Part shown: positions 1-5,206 of the stretch, piece by piece
Layout of the letters: each line of letters opens with the position of its first letter
Position numbering within the stretch: position 1 is the first letter of the stretch
DNA from: Candidatus Bathyarchaeota archaeon
GTDB lineage: Archaea; Thermoproteota; Bathyarchaeia; Bathyarchaeales; Bathyarchaeaceae
Direction of reading: 5' to 3'
Assembly (NCBI GenBank): GCA_029881555.1
Contig: JAOUMI010000037.1
Location: forward strand, 1 to 6,125
DNA length: 6,125 nt
Made by a program: the position numbers and the translations under genes
Notes under the pieces: model-generated
The model's input: only the letters and a program-made list of their open reading frames with translations
What the model was told of the DNA's origin: nothing
The model's database searches: none

Positions 1-1
1 C

Positions 2-172
2 ACCGTGGTGGCGCCTGGAATAAATAAATATGGCGGTTGTGCTTGTTCGTGCAATTCTTACTCCTCCAGTTCCATGGAACAATGTGCTGAGACACTATTA
101 AATTTAACCTTTATAGATGTTTACTATAAAAGTGAAGCGCATGTTTCACCTTCGTTGAGTCAGAATTCATAA
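2..172 (+). CDS. Possible C-terminal end of an upstream gene (partial)
   Basis: The frame beginning at base 2 is open for 56 codons and ends at TAA 170-172, while the other two forward frames hit stops within the first 30 bases. The only ATG (base 74) has no Shine-Dalgarno site before it, so if this is coding it enters from outside the window. The peptide has a Gly-Gly-Cys-Ala-Cys stretch, a serine-rich run and a Leu/Phe-rich segment (AETLLNLTFIDVYYKS), with no membrane helix. I do not recognise the family. An open frame of this length could occur by chance at roughly the few-per-cent level, so the call is tentative. The next promoter begins directly after its stop. Confidence 0.35.
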   Translation, partial: TVVAPGINKYGGCACSCNSYSSSSMEQCAETLLNLTFIDVYYKSEAHVSPSLSQNS

Positions 173-174
173 AA

Positions 175-183
175 CATATTATT
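175..183 (+). promoter_or_regulatory. Candidate TATA box for the transglutaminase-like gene
   Basis: An A/T-only stretch (CATATTATT) preceded by AAAA lies about 40-50 bases before the preferred GTG start. An archaeal transcript starting about 26 bases downstream would have a leader of about 20 bases that still includes the GGAG ribosome site at 215-218. It is placed by spacing and composition only. Confidence 0.35.
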
Positions 184-214
184 TTTAGAAAACACGTTTC
201 ATGAAGTGATTGAA

Positions 215-218
215 GGAG
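215..218 (+). promoter_or_regulatory. Ribosome binding site deciding a GTG start
   Basis: GGAG ends 5 bases before GTG 224. The longest frame begins at GTG 206, which lies upstream of this site, and ATG 230 is 11 bases away. The spacing favours GTG 224. Confidence 0.55.
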
Positions 219-223
219 AAATC

Positions 224-1135
224 GTGAAAATGAAGTCTTCTGTAGATTACGATGAAGAGGTTCAAATCCCTGCGATACCTCCGCCTGAAATAAAACGTCC
301 CCGCCTGCATAAATGGCACGTCATAGCCGTGGTTCTGGTGTTAGTCATTGTTGCTCAGGGAGTTCTCCACCTTAATTCGAGCTTGGAGTATAACTTGTTG
401 AGGTTAAAACACAACTCTTTAACTCACGAATACGATGCGCTGGAAACACAAAACGTTCTGTTTCAATCAGAATATGACCAACTGAGACATCGGATCAACC
501 AGCGCAGTCAACATAACAACGCCTCCAACTTCATTACACCATACAACTCGTCCGTAGAACAAATCGTCACCGAGATAACTGGCGGCTGGAGTGACCCGTC
601 AAATTGGGACGAATTCTGGGAAGACGTGAAAGCCATGTACAATTGGGTAATAAACCAAATTGAGTACAGATACGACGGCCTCTTCCCAACACTTCCAACT
701 GAGTTGTCAGGAAACACTGAGTACCACGATGAAATGTGGCAGTTCCCAAACGAGACGTTAAGCCTTGGGAAAGGAGACTGCGAGGACATGGCTATCTTAC
801 TGTGCTCCATGATACTGCGCTTCACCGAAGGGGAACATTGGACGGAATGCATCACGCTAGCGAATTCAAACAAAGGGCACATGGGTGTGCAGATACCTGT
901 TGGAGAGAACGAACTGACGATACTTGATCCCGCGGGTCACTACTTCACGTCCGATGACACTGGAAACCTAGTCAGTAAAAATGTTTCAGTAGAGATCAAC
1001 AACTGGCTTGAACACTGGAAGTCTGAATTAGGCCGCGACGCTTACGTCAGCGGAGTCTTTGCGAACTATCTCGACGAAACATTCTCTTCGACAAGCGAGT
1101 ACATCTTATGGATGTCCACCAGACGGGAAGACTGA
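224..1135 (+). CDS. Membrane-anchored transglutaminase-like (papain-fold) protein
   Basis: A 303-residue protein. Residues 1-30 are polar and proline-rich. Residues 31-50 form one Val/Leu-rich membrane helix preceded by Lys/Arg, so the N-terminus is probably inside and the rest outside. Residues 51-98 are a Leu/Glu/Gln-rich likely coiled coil. From about 110 to 265 comes a transglutaminase-like domain with its triad visible: Cys186 in GDCEDMA, His219 in GHMGVQ and Asp235 in LDPAG. Several N-X-S/T sequons (NSS, NAS, NET, NVS) fit an extracellular, possibly glycosylated domain. In this superfamily the fold serves as a protease, peptide hydrolase or crosslinker; the substrate cannot be read from sequence. 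The GTG at 224 is preferred over GTG 206 because GGAG at 215-218 is correctly spaced for it. nadM follows after 63 bases. The early codons contain a tRNA T-arm-like 17-mer (259-275). Fold assignment is confident; biological role is unknown. Confidence 0.85.
   Translation: MKMKSSVDYDEEVQIPAIPPPEIKRPRLHKWHVIAVVLVLVIVAQGVLHLNSSLEYNLLRLKHNSLTHEYDALETQNVLFQSEYDQLRHRINQRSQHNNASNFITPYNSSVEQIVTEITGGWSDPSNWDEFWEDVKAMYNWVINQIEYRYDGLFPTLPTELSGNTEYHDEMWQFPNETLSLGKGDCEDMAILLCSMILRFTEGEHWTECITLANSNKGHMGVQIPVGENELTILDPAGHYFTSDDTGNLVSKNVSVEINNWLEHWKSELGRDAYVSGVFANYLDETFSSTSEYILWMSTRRED
259..275 (+). repeat. tRNA T-arm-like 17-mer, direct copy of tRNA-Pro 3' part
   Basis: Bases 259-275 match 5034-5050, the T-arm and 3' acceptor strand of tRNA-Pro(GGG), at 16 of 17 positions and in the same orientation; the first 12 bases are identical. 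It lies in the coding sequence before the membrane helix and reads there as Val-Gln-Ile-Pro-Ala. It may be chance, because the T-arm core is a generic sequence, or a relic of a tRNA-targeted recombination event. Confidence 0.4.
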
Positions 1136-1198
1136 GGATGGACAAAGATTAAGTCCTCGTATGCGATATCCACATTGAGTCTCTGGATGGAAGAAGCC

Positions 1199-1723
1199 AT
1201 GGTGAAGCGCGGACTTTTCGTGGGAAGGTTCCAGCCCTTTCACATGGGCCACCTAAAGGCTGTCAAGGAAATCCTGAAAAAGCTTGATGAACTGGTGATC
1301 GTGGTAGGTAGCTCACAGTACAGTCACAGAACGGACAACCCATTCACAGCAGGCGAACGCGTCACTATGATCCGTAGAGCCCTAGAGGAAGAAAGAATCT
1401 CGCCTTCGCGATACTGGATTGTTCCAGTGCCCGACGTGCACGTACACATTACTTGGGTTGCCCAAGTCATAGGCTACACACCAAAATTCACTGTAGTGTA
1501 CACAAATGACCCGCTTACCCGCCGACTTTTCATCGAAGCCAGCTACGAGGTTAGACCGGTGCCTTTCCACAAGCGAGAGCTTTACTCAGCCACCGAGATA
1601 CGAAAAAGAATGTTGAATGGAAAAAATTGGGAGGAACTACTTCCAAGCAGTGTGGTTCAGTTTATCAAAGAGATTGATGGTGTGGAGCGGCTGCGGGACC
1701 TAGCCAAAACCGACATCATCTAA
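1199..1723 (+). CDS. nadM: Nicotinamide-nucleotide adenylyltransferase, archaeal type
   Basis: It transfers AMP from ATP to nicotinamide mononucleotide, giving NAD and pyrophosphate (EC 2.7.7.1), in the cytoplasm. The protein is 174 residues, close to the archaeal NadM size of about 170. The nucleotidyltransferase signature is complete: GRFQPFHMGH at residues 9-18 with the HxGH motif (His15, His18), the NPFTAGER segment near residues 47-54, and the C-terminal SATEIRKR (ISSTxIR-type motif) at 130-137. The frame is open back to TTG 1175, but family members begin only a few residues before GRFQPFH. ATG 1199 has GGAAG at 1189-1193, five bases upstream, so ATG 1199 is chosen. No clear TATA box is seen in the 63 bases before it, so it may be read through from the transglutaminase-like gene. 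The rhomboid gene follows after 33 bases, suggesting cotranscription. Other nucleotidyltransferases of this superfamily are less likely given the archaeal-NMNAT spacing of all motifs. Confidence 0.95.
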   Translation: MVKRGLFVGRFQPFHMGHLKAVKEILKKLDELVIVVGSSQYSHRTDNPFTAGERVTMIRRALEEERISPSRYWIVPVPDVHVHITWVAQVIGYTPKFTVVYTNDPLTRRLFIEASYEVRPVPFHKRELYSATEIRKRMLNGKNWEELLPSSVVQFIKEIDGVERLRDLAKTDII

Positions 1724-1744
1724 CTCTTTGGCAAGATTGGTTAG

Positions 1745-1749
1745 GGTGA
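1745..1749 (+). promoter_or_regulatory. Ribosome binding site for rhomboid TTG start
   Basis: GGTGA, part of the Shine-Dalgarno consensus, ends seven bases before TTG 1757. The reading frame has no ATG or GTG near its beginning, so this site supports a real TTG start. Confidence 0.55.
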
Positions 1750-1756
1750 AGCGAAA

Positions 1757-2341
1757 TTGTTCAAACTTACGTCCACAAAAGCGTTAATCGGCATAAACTT
1801 AGCGGTTTACGCATTCACATCGGTGGTTGGCGGCAATTTCCTTTACACAAATCGTGAAATCCTTATAATTTTGGGGCAAGATAACAGGTTCGTTATGAGT
1901 GGTGGATTGTGGCAACTCTTTACAGCCATGTTTATTCATGTTGATCTGCTTCATTTTCTTGGCAACATGCTTTTTCTTTTTATATTCGGTGTTAGAGGTG
2001 AGGAGCTGTTTAGCGAGAAAGAGTTTTTCTTCATCTATTTTGCGGGTGGACTGTGTGGCAACTTGTTGACTCTGTTGATGGGTCCCTCAACGGTTTCAGC
2101 TGGGGCTTCAGGTGCAATATTTGGAATGTTAGGTGCGTGTGTGATGTATCTAGGGCAAACGCTGGGACAATCAATCATGGGCGCATTAATGTTTTCATTT
2201 TTCCTTTTATTGATAACCTCTGGTAGACAGGTTAATCTTTTTGCGCATTTCGGTGGACTGGCAGCTGGACTGGCAATTGGCTACGCATTGGCGAAAAGCC
2301 GAAAATTAGCCGAGGCCAGTCTAGACTTGATCTCACCTTAA
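1757..2341 (+). CDS. Rhomboid family intramembrane serine protease
   Basis: Rhomboids cut membrane proteins within or next to a transmembrane helix. This 194-residue protein has about six hydrophobic segments, the compact prokaryotic core without extra domains. The catalytic dyad is present: Ser118 in GASGAIFG and His164 in AHFGGLAAG. The second helix carries HVDLLHFLGNM (His61, His66, Asn70), matching the conserved His and Asn that shape the oxyanion hole. The L1 region has Trp-Gln (52-53) where many members have Trp-Arg. It should therefore be an active protease rather than an inactive homologue. Translation from TTG 1757 is supported by GGTGA at 1745-1749. It sits 33 bases after nadM, with no functional link evident. 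The last helix contains a small in-frame tandem duplication (TGGACTGGCA at 2254 and 2266, giving Gly-Leu-Ala-Ala-Gly-Leu-Ala). Substrate is unknown; the type I membrane protein at 5207-5758 is one local candidate by inference only. Confidence 0.93.
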   Translation: MFKLTSTKALIGINLAVYAFTSVVGGNFLYTNREILIILGQDNRFVMSGGLWQLFTAMFIHVDLLHFLGNMLFLFIFGVRGEELFSEKEFFFIYFAGGLCGNLLTLLMGPSTVSAGASGAIFGMLGACVMYLGQTLGQSIMGALMFSFFLLLITSGRQVNLFAHFGGLAAGLAIGYALAKSRKLAEASLDLISP

Positions 2342-2343
2342 GA

Positions 2344-2353
2344 CTTAATAAAT
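2344..2353 (+). promoter_or_regulatory. Candidate TATA box for the aminotransferase gene
   Basis: CTTAATAAAT lies immediately after the rhomboid stop. A transcript starting about 26 bases downstream (near 2376) would begin after the upstream TTG 2369 but before the GGGAG at 2391-2395 and TTG 2408, which supports the shorter start. It is a composition-based call. Confidence 0.35.
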
Positions 2354-2390
2354 GATGACGCGCATTCCTTGTTATTTGTTCCACTTTGCA

Positions 2391-2395
2391 GGGAG
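2391..2395 (+). promoter_or_regulatory. Ribosome binding site deciding a TTG start
   Basis: GGGAG ends 12 bases before TTG 2408 (10 if the overlapping GGAGAG is used). It lies downstream of the longest-frame TTG 2369, which has no Shine-Dalgarno site of its own. The spacing is a little long, so ATG 2432, directly before the LPGPTN motif, cannot be fully excluded. Confidence 0.45.
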
Positions 2396-2407
2396 AGTAA
2401 CCTTAGC

Positions 2408-3556
2408 TTGGAAACGAAAAAGAGCCTCATAATGTTGCCCGGACCCACTAACCTCTCAGATCGAGTTATGCAAGCTATGACAAAACCCATAATCAGTCAC
2501 AGAGAACCGGAATTTCACGCTCTACACCAGAGCATACTGAACAATCTACGGTACGTTTTCCAAACAAAAAACGACGTTTTCGTGCTGACATCTTCAGGCA
2601 CAGGTGGAGTTTACTGCGCCATCAGTAACATAGTTAACCCCAACGACAAGGTAATCATCCCGGTTTTCGGCGTGTTCAGCCAGAGAATGAAGGAAAAAAT
2701 TGTTCGCTGCGGCGGGAAGCCTGTGGAGTTGCCGCTGAAGTGGGGTGAGGCTCCCACAGCAGAGCAGATAGAGCATATCGTGGAGAAAGAAGGGGACGTG
2801 AAGGCTATAGCTCTAATGTACAACGAGACGTCCACAGGTGTCACCGTGCGCGACCTCCCCAAAATCGGGAGAATAGCTAGGGAAAACAACCTCATCCTCG
2901 TGGTGGACGCGATTTCCGTGCTGGGAGGAGACCGTCTACCCGTGGACGAGTGGGGCATAGACGTCTGCGTTGTAGGAAGTCAGAAGTGCCTAGCCTGCCC
3001 GCCAGGGTTAGCAATGGTTTCCGTGAGCGACCGAGCTTGGGAAGTCATAGAAAAAACGGCGGCTAGACCCTACTATTTCGACCTGGTTAAGATGAAGGAG
3101 TTCAGCGCAAAAAATGAAACTCCATACACTCCGGCAGTGCCGCTTTTCTACGCGTTAGACGAAGCCCTAAAGATGATACGTGAGGAGGGACTGGAGAAAC
3201 GGTTTAAACGACACTCAACCTGCGCCAGAGCATTCTACAAGGCTGTGGAAGCATTAAAACTGAAGCCCTTCCCAAACGAAAAGGTTCGTTCCAACACTGT
3301 TATCGCCGTCAACATGCCCGCTGGGGTGAATAACACAGAGCTTCGAAAGATCATGAGGGAACAACACAAGGTCTCGGTGGCTGGGGGCCAGAGCAAGCTC
3401 AAGGAATCAATTATAAGGATCGGATGCTTGGGAATCATCTCTGAAAAAGAAACCATTCCGACCATCGAAGCCCTCGAAGACGCATTGAGTGCTCTTCAGT
3501 ATCCTGTGCAGGTCGGAACCGGAGTCGAGGCAGCGCGACGAGTCTTCCACTCATAA
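2408..3556 (+). CDS. Class V PLP aminotransferase (alanine-glyoxylate / serine-pyruvate type)
   Basis: A cytoplasmic pyridoxal-phosphate enzyme that moves an amino group from alanine, serine or a related amino acid to a 2-oxoacid. The 382-residue length fits the family. Visible motifs in order: LPGPTN near the N-terminus followed by PIISHREPEF, SSGTGG (residues 62-67, phosphate binding), VVDAIS with Asp167 (pyridine nitrogen), GSQKCLACPPG with the Schiff-base Lys193 (codon 2984-2986), TPYTPAVPLFYALDEAL (substrate loop), and RIGCLG near the C-terminus, whose Arg should bind the substrate carboxylate. Many relatives read RIGHMG there, so the His-to-Cys change is a small oddity. Archaeal relatives include broad-specificity enzymes that act on serine, alanine, aspartate or phosphoserine, so the exact substrate is left open. 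TTG 2408 is preferred over TTG 2369 because of GGGAG at 2391-2395 and the fit to family N-termini. It probably has its own promoter. Confidence 0.92.
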   Translation: METKKSLIMLPGPTNLSDRVMQAMTKPIISHREPEFHALHQSILNNLRYVFQTKNDVFVLTSSGTGGVYCAISNIVNPNDKVIIPVFGVFSQRMKEKIVRCGGKPVELPLKWGEAPTAEQIEHIVEKEGDVKAIALMYNETSTGVTVRDLPKIGRIARENNLILVVDAISVLGGDRLPVDEWGIDVCVVGSQKCLACPPGLAMVSVSDRAWEVIEKTAARPYYFDLVKMKEFSAKNETPYTPAVPLFYALDEALKMIREEGLEKRFKRHSTCARAFYKAVEALKLKPFPNEKVRSNTVIAVNMPAGVNNTELRKIMREQHKVSVAGGQSKLKESIIRIGCLGIISEKETIPTIEALEDALSALQYPVQVGTGVEAARRVFHS

Positions 3557-3561
3557 TCTAC

Positions 3562-3604
3562 CCTCCGTTTTGGAGCCGAATCGTCGCATACTGATTTTCG
3601 GAGG
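3562..3604 (+). other. Possible alternative hairpins between aminotransferase and kinase genes
   Basis: CCTCCG (3562-3567) is a perfect inverted repeat of CGGAGG (3599-3604), a 6-bp stem with a 31-base loop that would hide the GGAGG site. The same left arm can instead pair locally: CTCCG 3563-3567 with TGGAG 3571-3575, a 5-bp stem including one G-T pair. The two foldings exclude each other. This layout resembles an attenuator or translational switch, but the stems are short and there is no covariation evidence. Confidence 0.25.
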
Positions 3605-3611
3605 AGAAACA

Positions 3612-3632
3612 TTGTATTGGTTTAAGAGATAG
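3612..3632 (+). other. Possible six-codon leader reading frame upstream of the kinase
   Basis: GGAGG at 3600-3604 is the best Shine-Dalgarno match in this gap and stands seven bases before TTG 3612, but that frame encodes only MYWFKR before TAG 3630-3632. It may be a tiny leader peptide, a relic of an older start, or coincidence. The kinase frame itself is blocked by TGA 3643-3645, so this ribosome site cannot serve the kinase directly. The alternative is that transcription starts downstream of it, from the TATA-like TTTAAGA at 3621-3627. Confidence 0.2.
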
Positions 3633-3666
3633 TTTCCGTCATTGATATCTTGGCTACTCTCATCGG

Positions 3667-3670
3667 GGTG
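3667..3670 (+). promoter_or_regulatory. Ribosome binding site for kinase TTG start
   Basis: GGTG within GGGGTGG (3665-3671) ends five bases before TTG 3676. The frame is open upstream only to 3646 and has no ATG or GTG there, so TTG 3676 is the best start; GTG 3694 is the next possibility. Confidence 0.45.
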
Positions 3671-3675
3671 GTTCC

Positions 3676-4452
3676 TTGCAACAGAGCGAAACTGTGCCCT
3701 TGACACAGCTTCTGGATGAAAGACACGGCAGGGTCATATGCTACCCGAGGTATGATCTGAGGGAGCTGAGGCGCCGCGTCAAGGAGCTGAAGAAGCTTGG
3801 TGTTAAGGCGGTAGAGTTTGCTGGAGGGAAAACTGCTTTTGATGTGCCCGTTTTGGGCAAGGGTTGCGTTGGCATTGTTATTGTTGCCCTTACTGATCGG
3901 GGAAAAGTTGCGCTGAAGGTTCGGAGGGTGGACGCGGACCGAGCTGGGATGCAGCGTGAAGCAGAACTGTTGAGGAGGGCGAACGCCGTTGGCGTTGGAC
4001 CGCGTCTGCTGGGCACCACTAAAAATTTCATTCTGATGGAGTTTGTTGAAGGAACATTGCTTCCTCAATGGGTTGAAATGCTTGAAGGAAGAGGAACGAG
4101 GTCTAGGATTCGACGGGTCTTACGAGAAGTTTTGGAGCAGTGCTGGAGACTGGACGAGTCGGGTCTGGATCACGGGGAGCTAAGCAGAGCTCCAAAACAT
4201 GTTATAGTAGACTCAAGCGACAACCCATGCCTAGTGGACTTCGAAACAGCCAGTCTCCACCGAAGAGTTTCCAACGTAACCTCCATCTGCCAATATCTTT
4301 TCATAGGAAGCCAAGCCGCAAAAACGATAAAAAAGAAAATCGGCGAAATCAACCGAGAAGAGCTGATCAGAGCCTTAAGGACCTACAAACAACAGCGCAC
4401 ACGAGAAAACTTCGAAAAAACCTTGGGTGTGTGCGGGCTTCGCAACGTTTAG
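3676..4452 (+). CDS. Predicted archaeal Ser/Thr protein kinase (COG2112-like)
   Basis: A 258-residue cytoplasmic protein with a compact, atypical protein-kinase fold, related in style to RIO/Bud32 kinases. After a basic helical region (residues 20-55, ending in VKAVEF) comes the glycine-rich loop VLGKGCVGIV (59-68), the ATP-anchoring Lys81 in VALKVRR, a likely paired Glu95 in QREAELL, the hinge ILMEFVEGTLL (119-129), the catalytic segment GLDHGELSRAPKHVIVD (163-179) and the metal-binding Asp188 in LVDFETASL, in place of DFG. Thus the HRD/HGD position reads HGEL, with Glu168 where Asp is usual; from memory this is typical of the COG2112 group, but I cannot check it here. Residues 195-258 are a helical tail with no separate domain recognised. 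The order and spacing of the motifs make a full-length gene likely. Protein substrate unknown. It follows the aminotransferase after 119 bases; the TTG start is supported by GGTG at 3667-3670. Confidence 0.85.
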   Translation: MQQSETVPLTQLLDERHGRVICYPRYDLRELRRRVKELKKLGVKAVEFAGGKTAFDVPVLGKGCVGIVIVALTDRGKVALKVRRVDADRAGMQREAELLRRANAVGVGPRLLGTTKNFILMEFVEGTLLPQWVEMLEGRGTRSRIRRVLREVLEQCWRLDESGLDHGELSRAPKHVIVDSSDNPCLVDFETASLHRRVSNVTSICQYLFIGSQAAKTIKKKIGEINREELIRALRTYKQQRTRENFEKTLGVCGLRNV

Positions 4453-4517
4453 AAGGAAAAACTGCAAAGTTTGTTATGGCTAGTTAAGGATCGGGGGCGT
4501 ATTCAGAATGGCTGTTC

Positions 4518-4539
4518 TAAAAAATAGTATTATTAGAGG
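4518..4539 (+). promoter_or_regulatory. Candidate TATA box and GAGG site before the small membrane protein
   Basis: TAAAAAATA (4518-4526) is TATA-like and GAGG (4536-4539) is a weak ribosome site 11 bases before TTG 4551. The two are hard to use together: a start about 26 bases after the TATA box would fall near 4550 and exclude GAGG, giving an almost leaderless TTG or a short leader to GTG 4563 or ATG 4566. Confidence 0.25.
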
Positions 4540-4550
4540 ATAGTTTACAT

Positions 4551-4871
4551 TTGAGATCGTCGGTGATGGAGTTGACGTCGCAAACTCTAAGGTTGAGGTC
4601 CCTAATTGTGGCGATAGTTTTCGGAGTCGTTTTATCGACGGCTACGGGGCTTATTGAGACATGGCAGCCGGAATTTAGCATAATGGAATACAAATATTAC
4701 GGTTACCCTCTAGTCTGGCGAGTGACTGCTTTAAACGGGCCCACTGAATATACATGGACTAGCCTTGTGATAGACGCCGCATTTTGGATCGTGATTTCTT
4801 TCTTGGCCTTTATTATCTTGGAGAAAATCTTTAAGCCAGCCTCGTCATCTACGGATGCCGTTGCAACCTGA
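4551..4871 (+). CDS. Small two-helix membrane protein of unknown function
   Basis: A 106-residue protein with helix 1 at residues 17-35 and helix 2 at 71-90, joined by an aromatic loop of about 35 residues. The loop and second helix contain YYGYPLVWRV, GPTEY, and Asp75 with Phe-Trp just before VISFLAF, followed by Lys/Phe and a polar Ser/Thr tail. I recall similar small archaeal and bacterial proteins with a Gly-aromatic-Pro-x-x-Trp loop followed by a helix containing Asp and Phe-Trp, all uncharacterised; no function is claimed. The basic N-terminus (Arg14, Arg16) suggests N-inside, placing the loop outside and the C-terminus inside. The start is uncertain among TTG 4551, GTG 4563 and ATG 4566; the longest is given because only it has a GAGG at a tolerable distance. 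The gene stands between the kinase (98 bases before) and tRNA-Pro (108 bases after). Confidence 0.75.
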   Translation: MRSSVMELTSQTLRLRSLIVAIVFGVVLSTATGLIETWQPEFSIMEYKYYGYPLVWRVTALNGPTEYTWTSLVIDAAFWIVISFLAFIILEKIFKPASSSTDAVAT

Positions 4872-4888
4872 AGCAGTCGTTGCTGTCA
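4869..4888 (+). other. Stem-loop beginning at the membrane-protein stop codon
   Basis: TGA-AGCA (4869-4875) pairs with TGCT (4881-4884) and TCA (4886-4888), giving seven base pairs with one bulged G (4885) and a GTCGT loop. It includes the stop codon. No T-tract follows, so it is not a classic terminator; it could protect the 3' end of the message or be chance. Confidence 0.3.
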
Positions 4889-4927
4889 CTTAAACGCGCG
4901 CGCAAACCTTTCAGAAAGAAAAAGCTG

Positions 4928-4935
4928 TTATATTC
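4928..4935 (+). promoter_or_regulatory. Candidate TATA box for tRNA-Pro
   Basis: TTATATTC is preceded by the purine-rich AGAAAGAAAAAGC, resembling an archaeal BRE plus TATA arrangement. A start about 26 bases downstream would give a 5' leader of roughly 20-25 bases for RNase P to remove before base 4980. Confidence 0.4.
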
Positions 4936-4958
4936 GAGACCTGCTGTTCAATAATTTG

Positions 4959-5074
4959 AGGTAGCGGATCAAGTCTATTGGGGTCGTGGTCCAGTTTGGT
5001 CTAAGATTCGCGCCTGGGGCGTGCGAGGTCCGGGGTTCAAATCCCCGCGACCCCACCAAGAGAGTCAGGTAGCG
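4959..5074 (+). repeat. Pair of 8-base direct repeats flanking tRNA-Pro
   Basis: AGGTAGCG occurs at 4959-4966, 13 bases before the tRNA, and again at 5067-5074, 8 bases after CCA. Exact 8-base matches this close are uncommon by chance, at about one per cent for the flanks compared, but the words are short and no function is evident. Confidence 0.3.
4980..5058 (+). tRNA. tRNA-Pro (anticodon GGG)
   Basis: A full cloverleaf without intron. The acceptor stem GGGGTCG (4980-4986) pairs perfectly with CGACCCC (5048-5054). The D-stem is GTCC/AAGAT-side with a C-A mismatch at 13-22 and GG in the loop. The anticodon stem CGCGC pairs with GTGCG including one G-T, and the loop is CTGGGGC, giving anticodon GGG with G37, as usual for proline tRNA. 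The T-stem CGGGG/CCCCG encloses TTCAAAT. The discriminator base is A5055 and the 3' CCA is encoded at 5056-5058. It reads proline codons CCC and CCU. The 8-base word AGGTAGCG occurs on both sides of the gene. Confidence 0.97.
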
Positions 5075-5148
5075 AGAACATTCATTAGTTTATGTACACA
5101 GAAGGACATATTCCCTGTTTATAGATAGGTCGAATATTTTGTTATACT

Positions 5149-5156
5149 TTTATATA
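5149..5156 (+). promoter_or_regulatory. Strong TATA box for the secreted-protein operon
   Basis: TTTATATA within an A/T-rich stretch (5132-5160) is the clearest archaeal TATA box in the window. A start near 5180 gives a leader of about 26 bases that contains the ribosome site and leads to the TTG at 5207. Confidence 0.6.
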
Positions 5157-5195
5157 AATAGTGGAACTACGTTATTACATGGTCTAAAAGAGAGA

Positions 5196-5200
5196 GGAGG
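5196..5200 (+). promoter_or_regulatory. Ribosome binding site abutting ATG and favouring TTG 5207
   Basis: GGAGG touches ATG 5201 with zero spacing, too close for normal initiation, while the in-frame TTG 5207 is six bases away. The intervening ATGATC can extend pairing with the 16S rRNA 3' end. TTG 5207 is therefore the likelier start; ATG 5201 would add only two residues. Confidence 0.55.
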
Positions 5201-5206
5201 ATGATC

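Noticed and set aside
508..882. Minus-strand open frame opposite the transglutaminase-like gene
   Set aside because: The plus strand there encodes the catalytic Cys and the domain core; the reverse peptide has no recognisable features.
2254..2275. Tandem repeat TGGACTGGCA in the rhomboid gene
   Set aside because: Two copies encoding a Gly-Leu-Ala pattern normal for this helix; ordinary codon-level duplication.
2611..2958. Minus-strand open frame opposite the aminotransferase
   Set aside because: It is the antisense shadow of a well-conserved enzyme gene.
3622..4068. Long minus-strand open frames (3622-4068 and 3741-4031) opposite the kinase
   Set aside because: They lie antisense to a gene with clear kinase motifs, encode low-complexity Ser/Pro/Asn-rich peptides and have no ribosome site.
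4140..4487. Plus-strand open frame overlapping the kinase 3' end
   Set aside because: It is a shifted frame of the kinase, giving an Arg/Lys/Ser-rich peptide with no domain; the kinase frame runs intact to its stop.
4895..4903. Alternating CGCGCGCGC run, possible Z-DNA
   Set aside because: It is only nine bases, too short to give weight.
4908..4918. CTTTC-A-GAAAG palindrome before tRNA-Pro
   Set aside because: A one-base loop cannot form a hairpin, and the half-sites are low-complexity.
259..5050. The region between the two T-arm copies as an integrated element
   Set aside because: It carries core genes (nadM, aminotransferase, kinase) and no integrase, and the intact tRNA is at the wrong end for the usual tRNA-integration layout.
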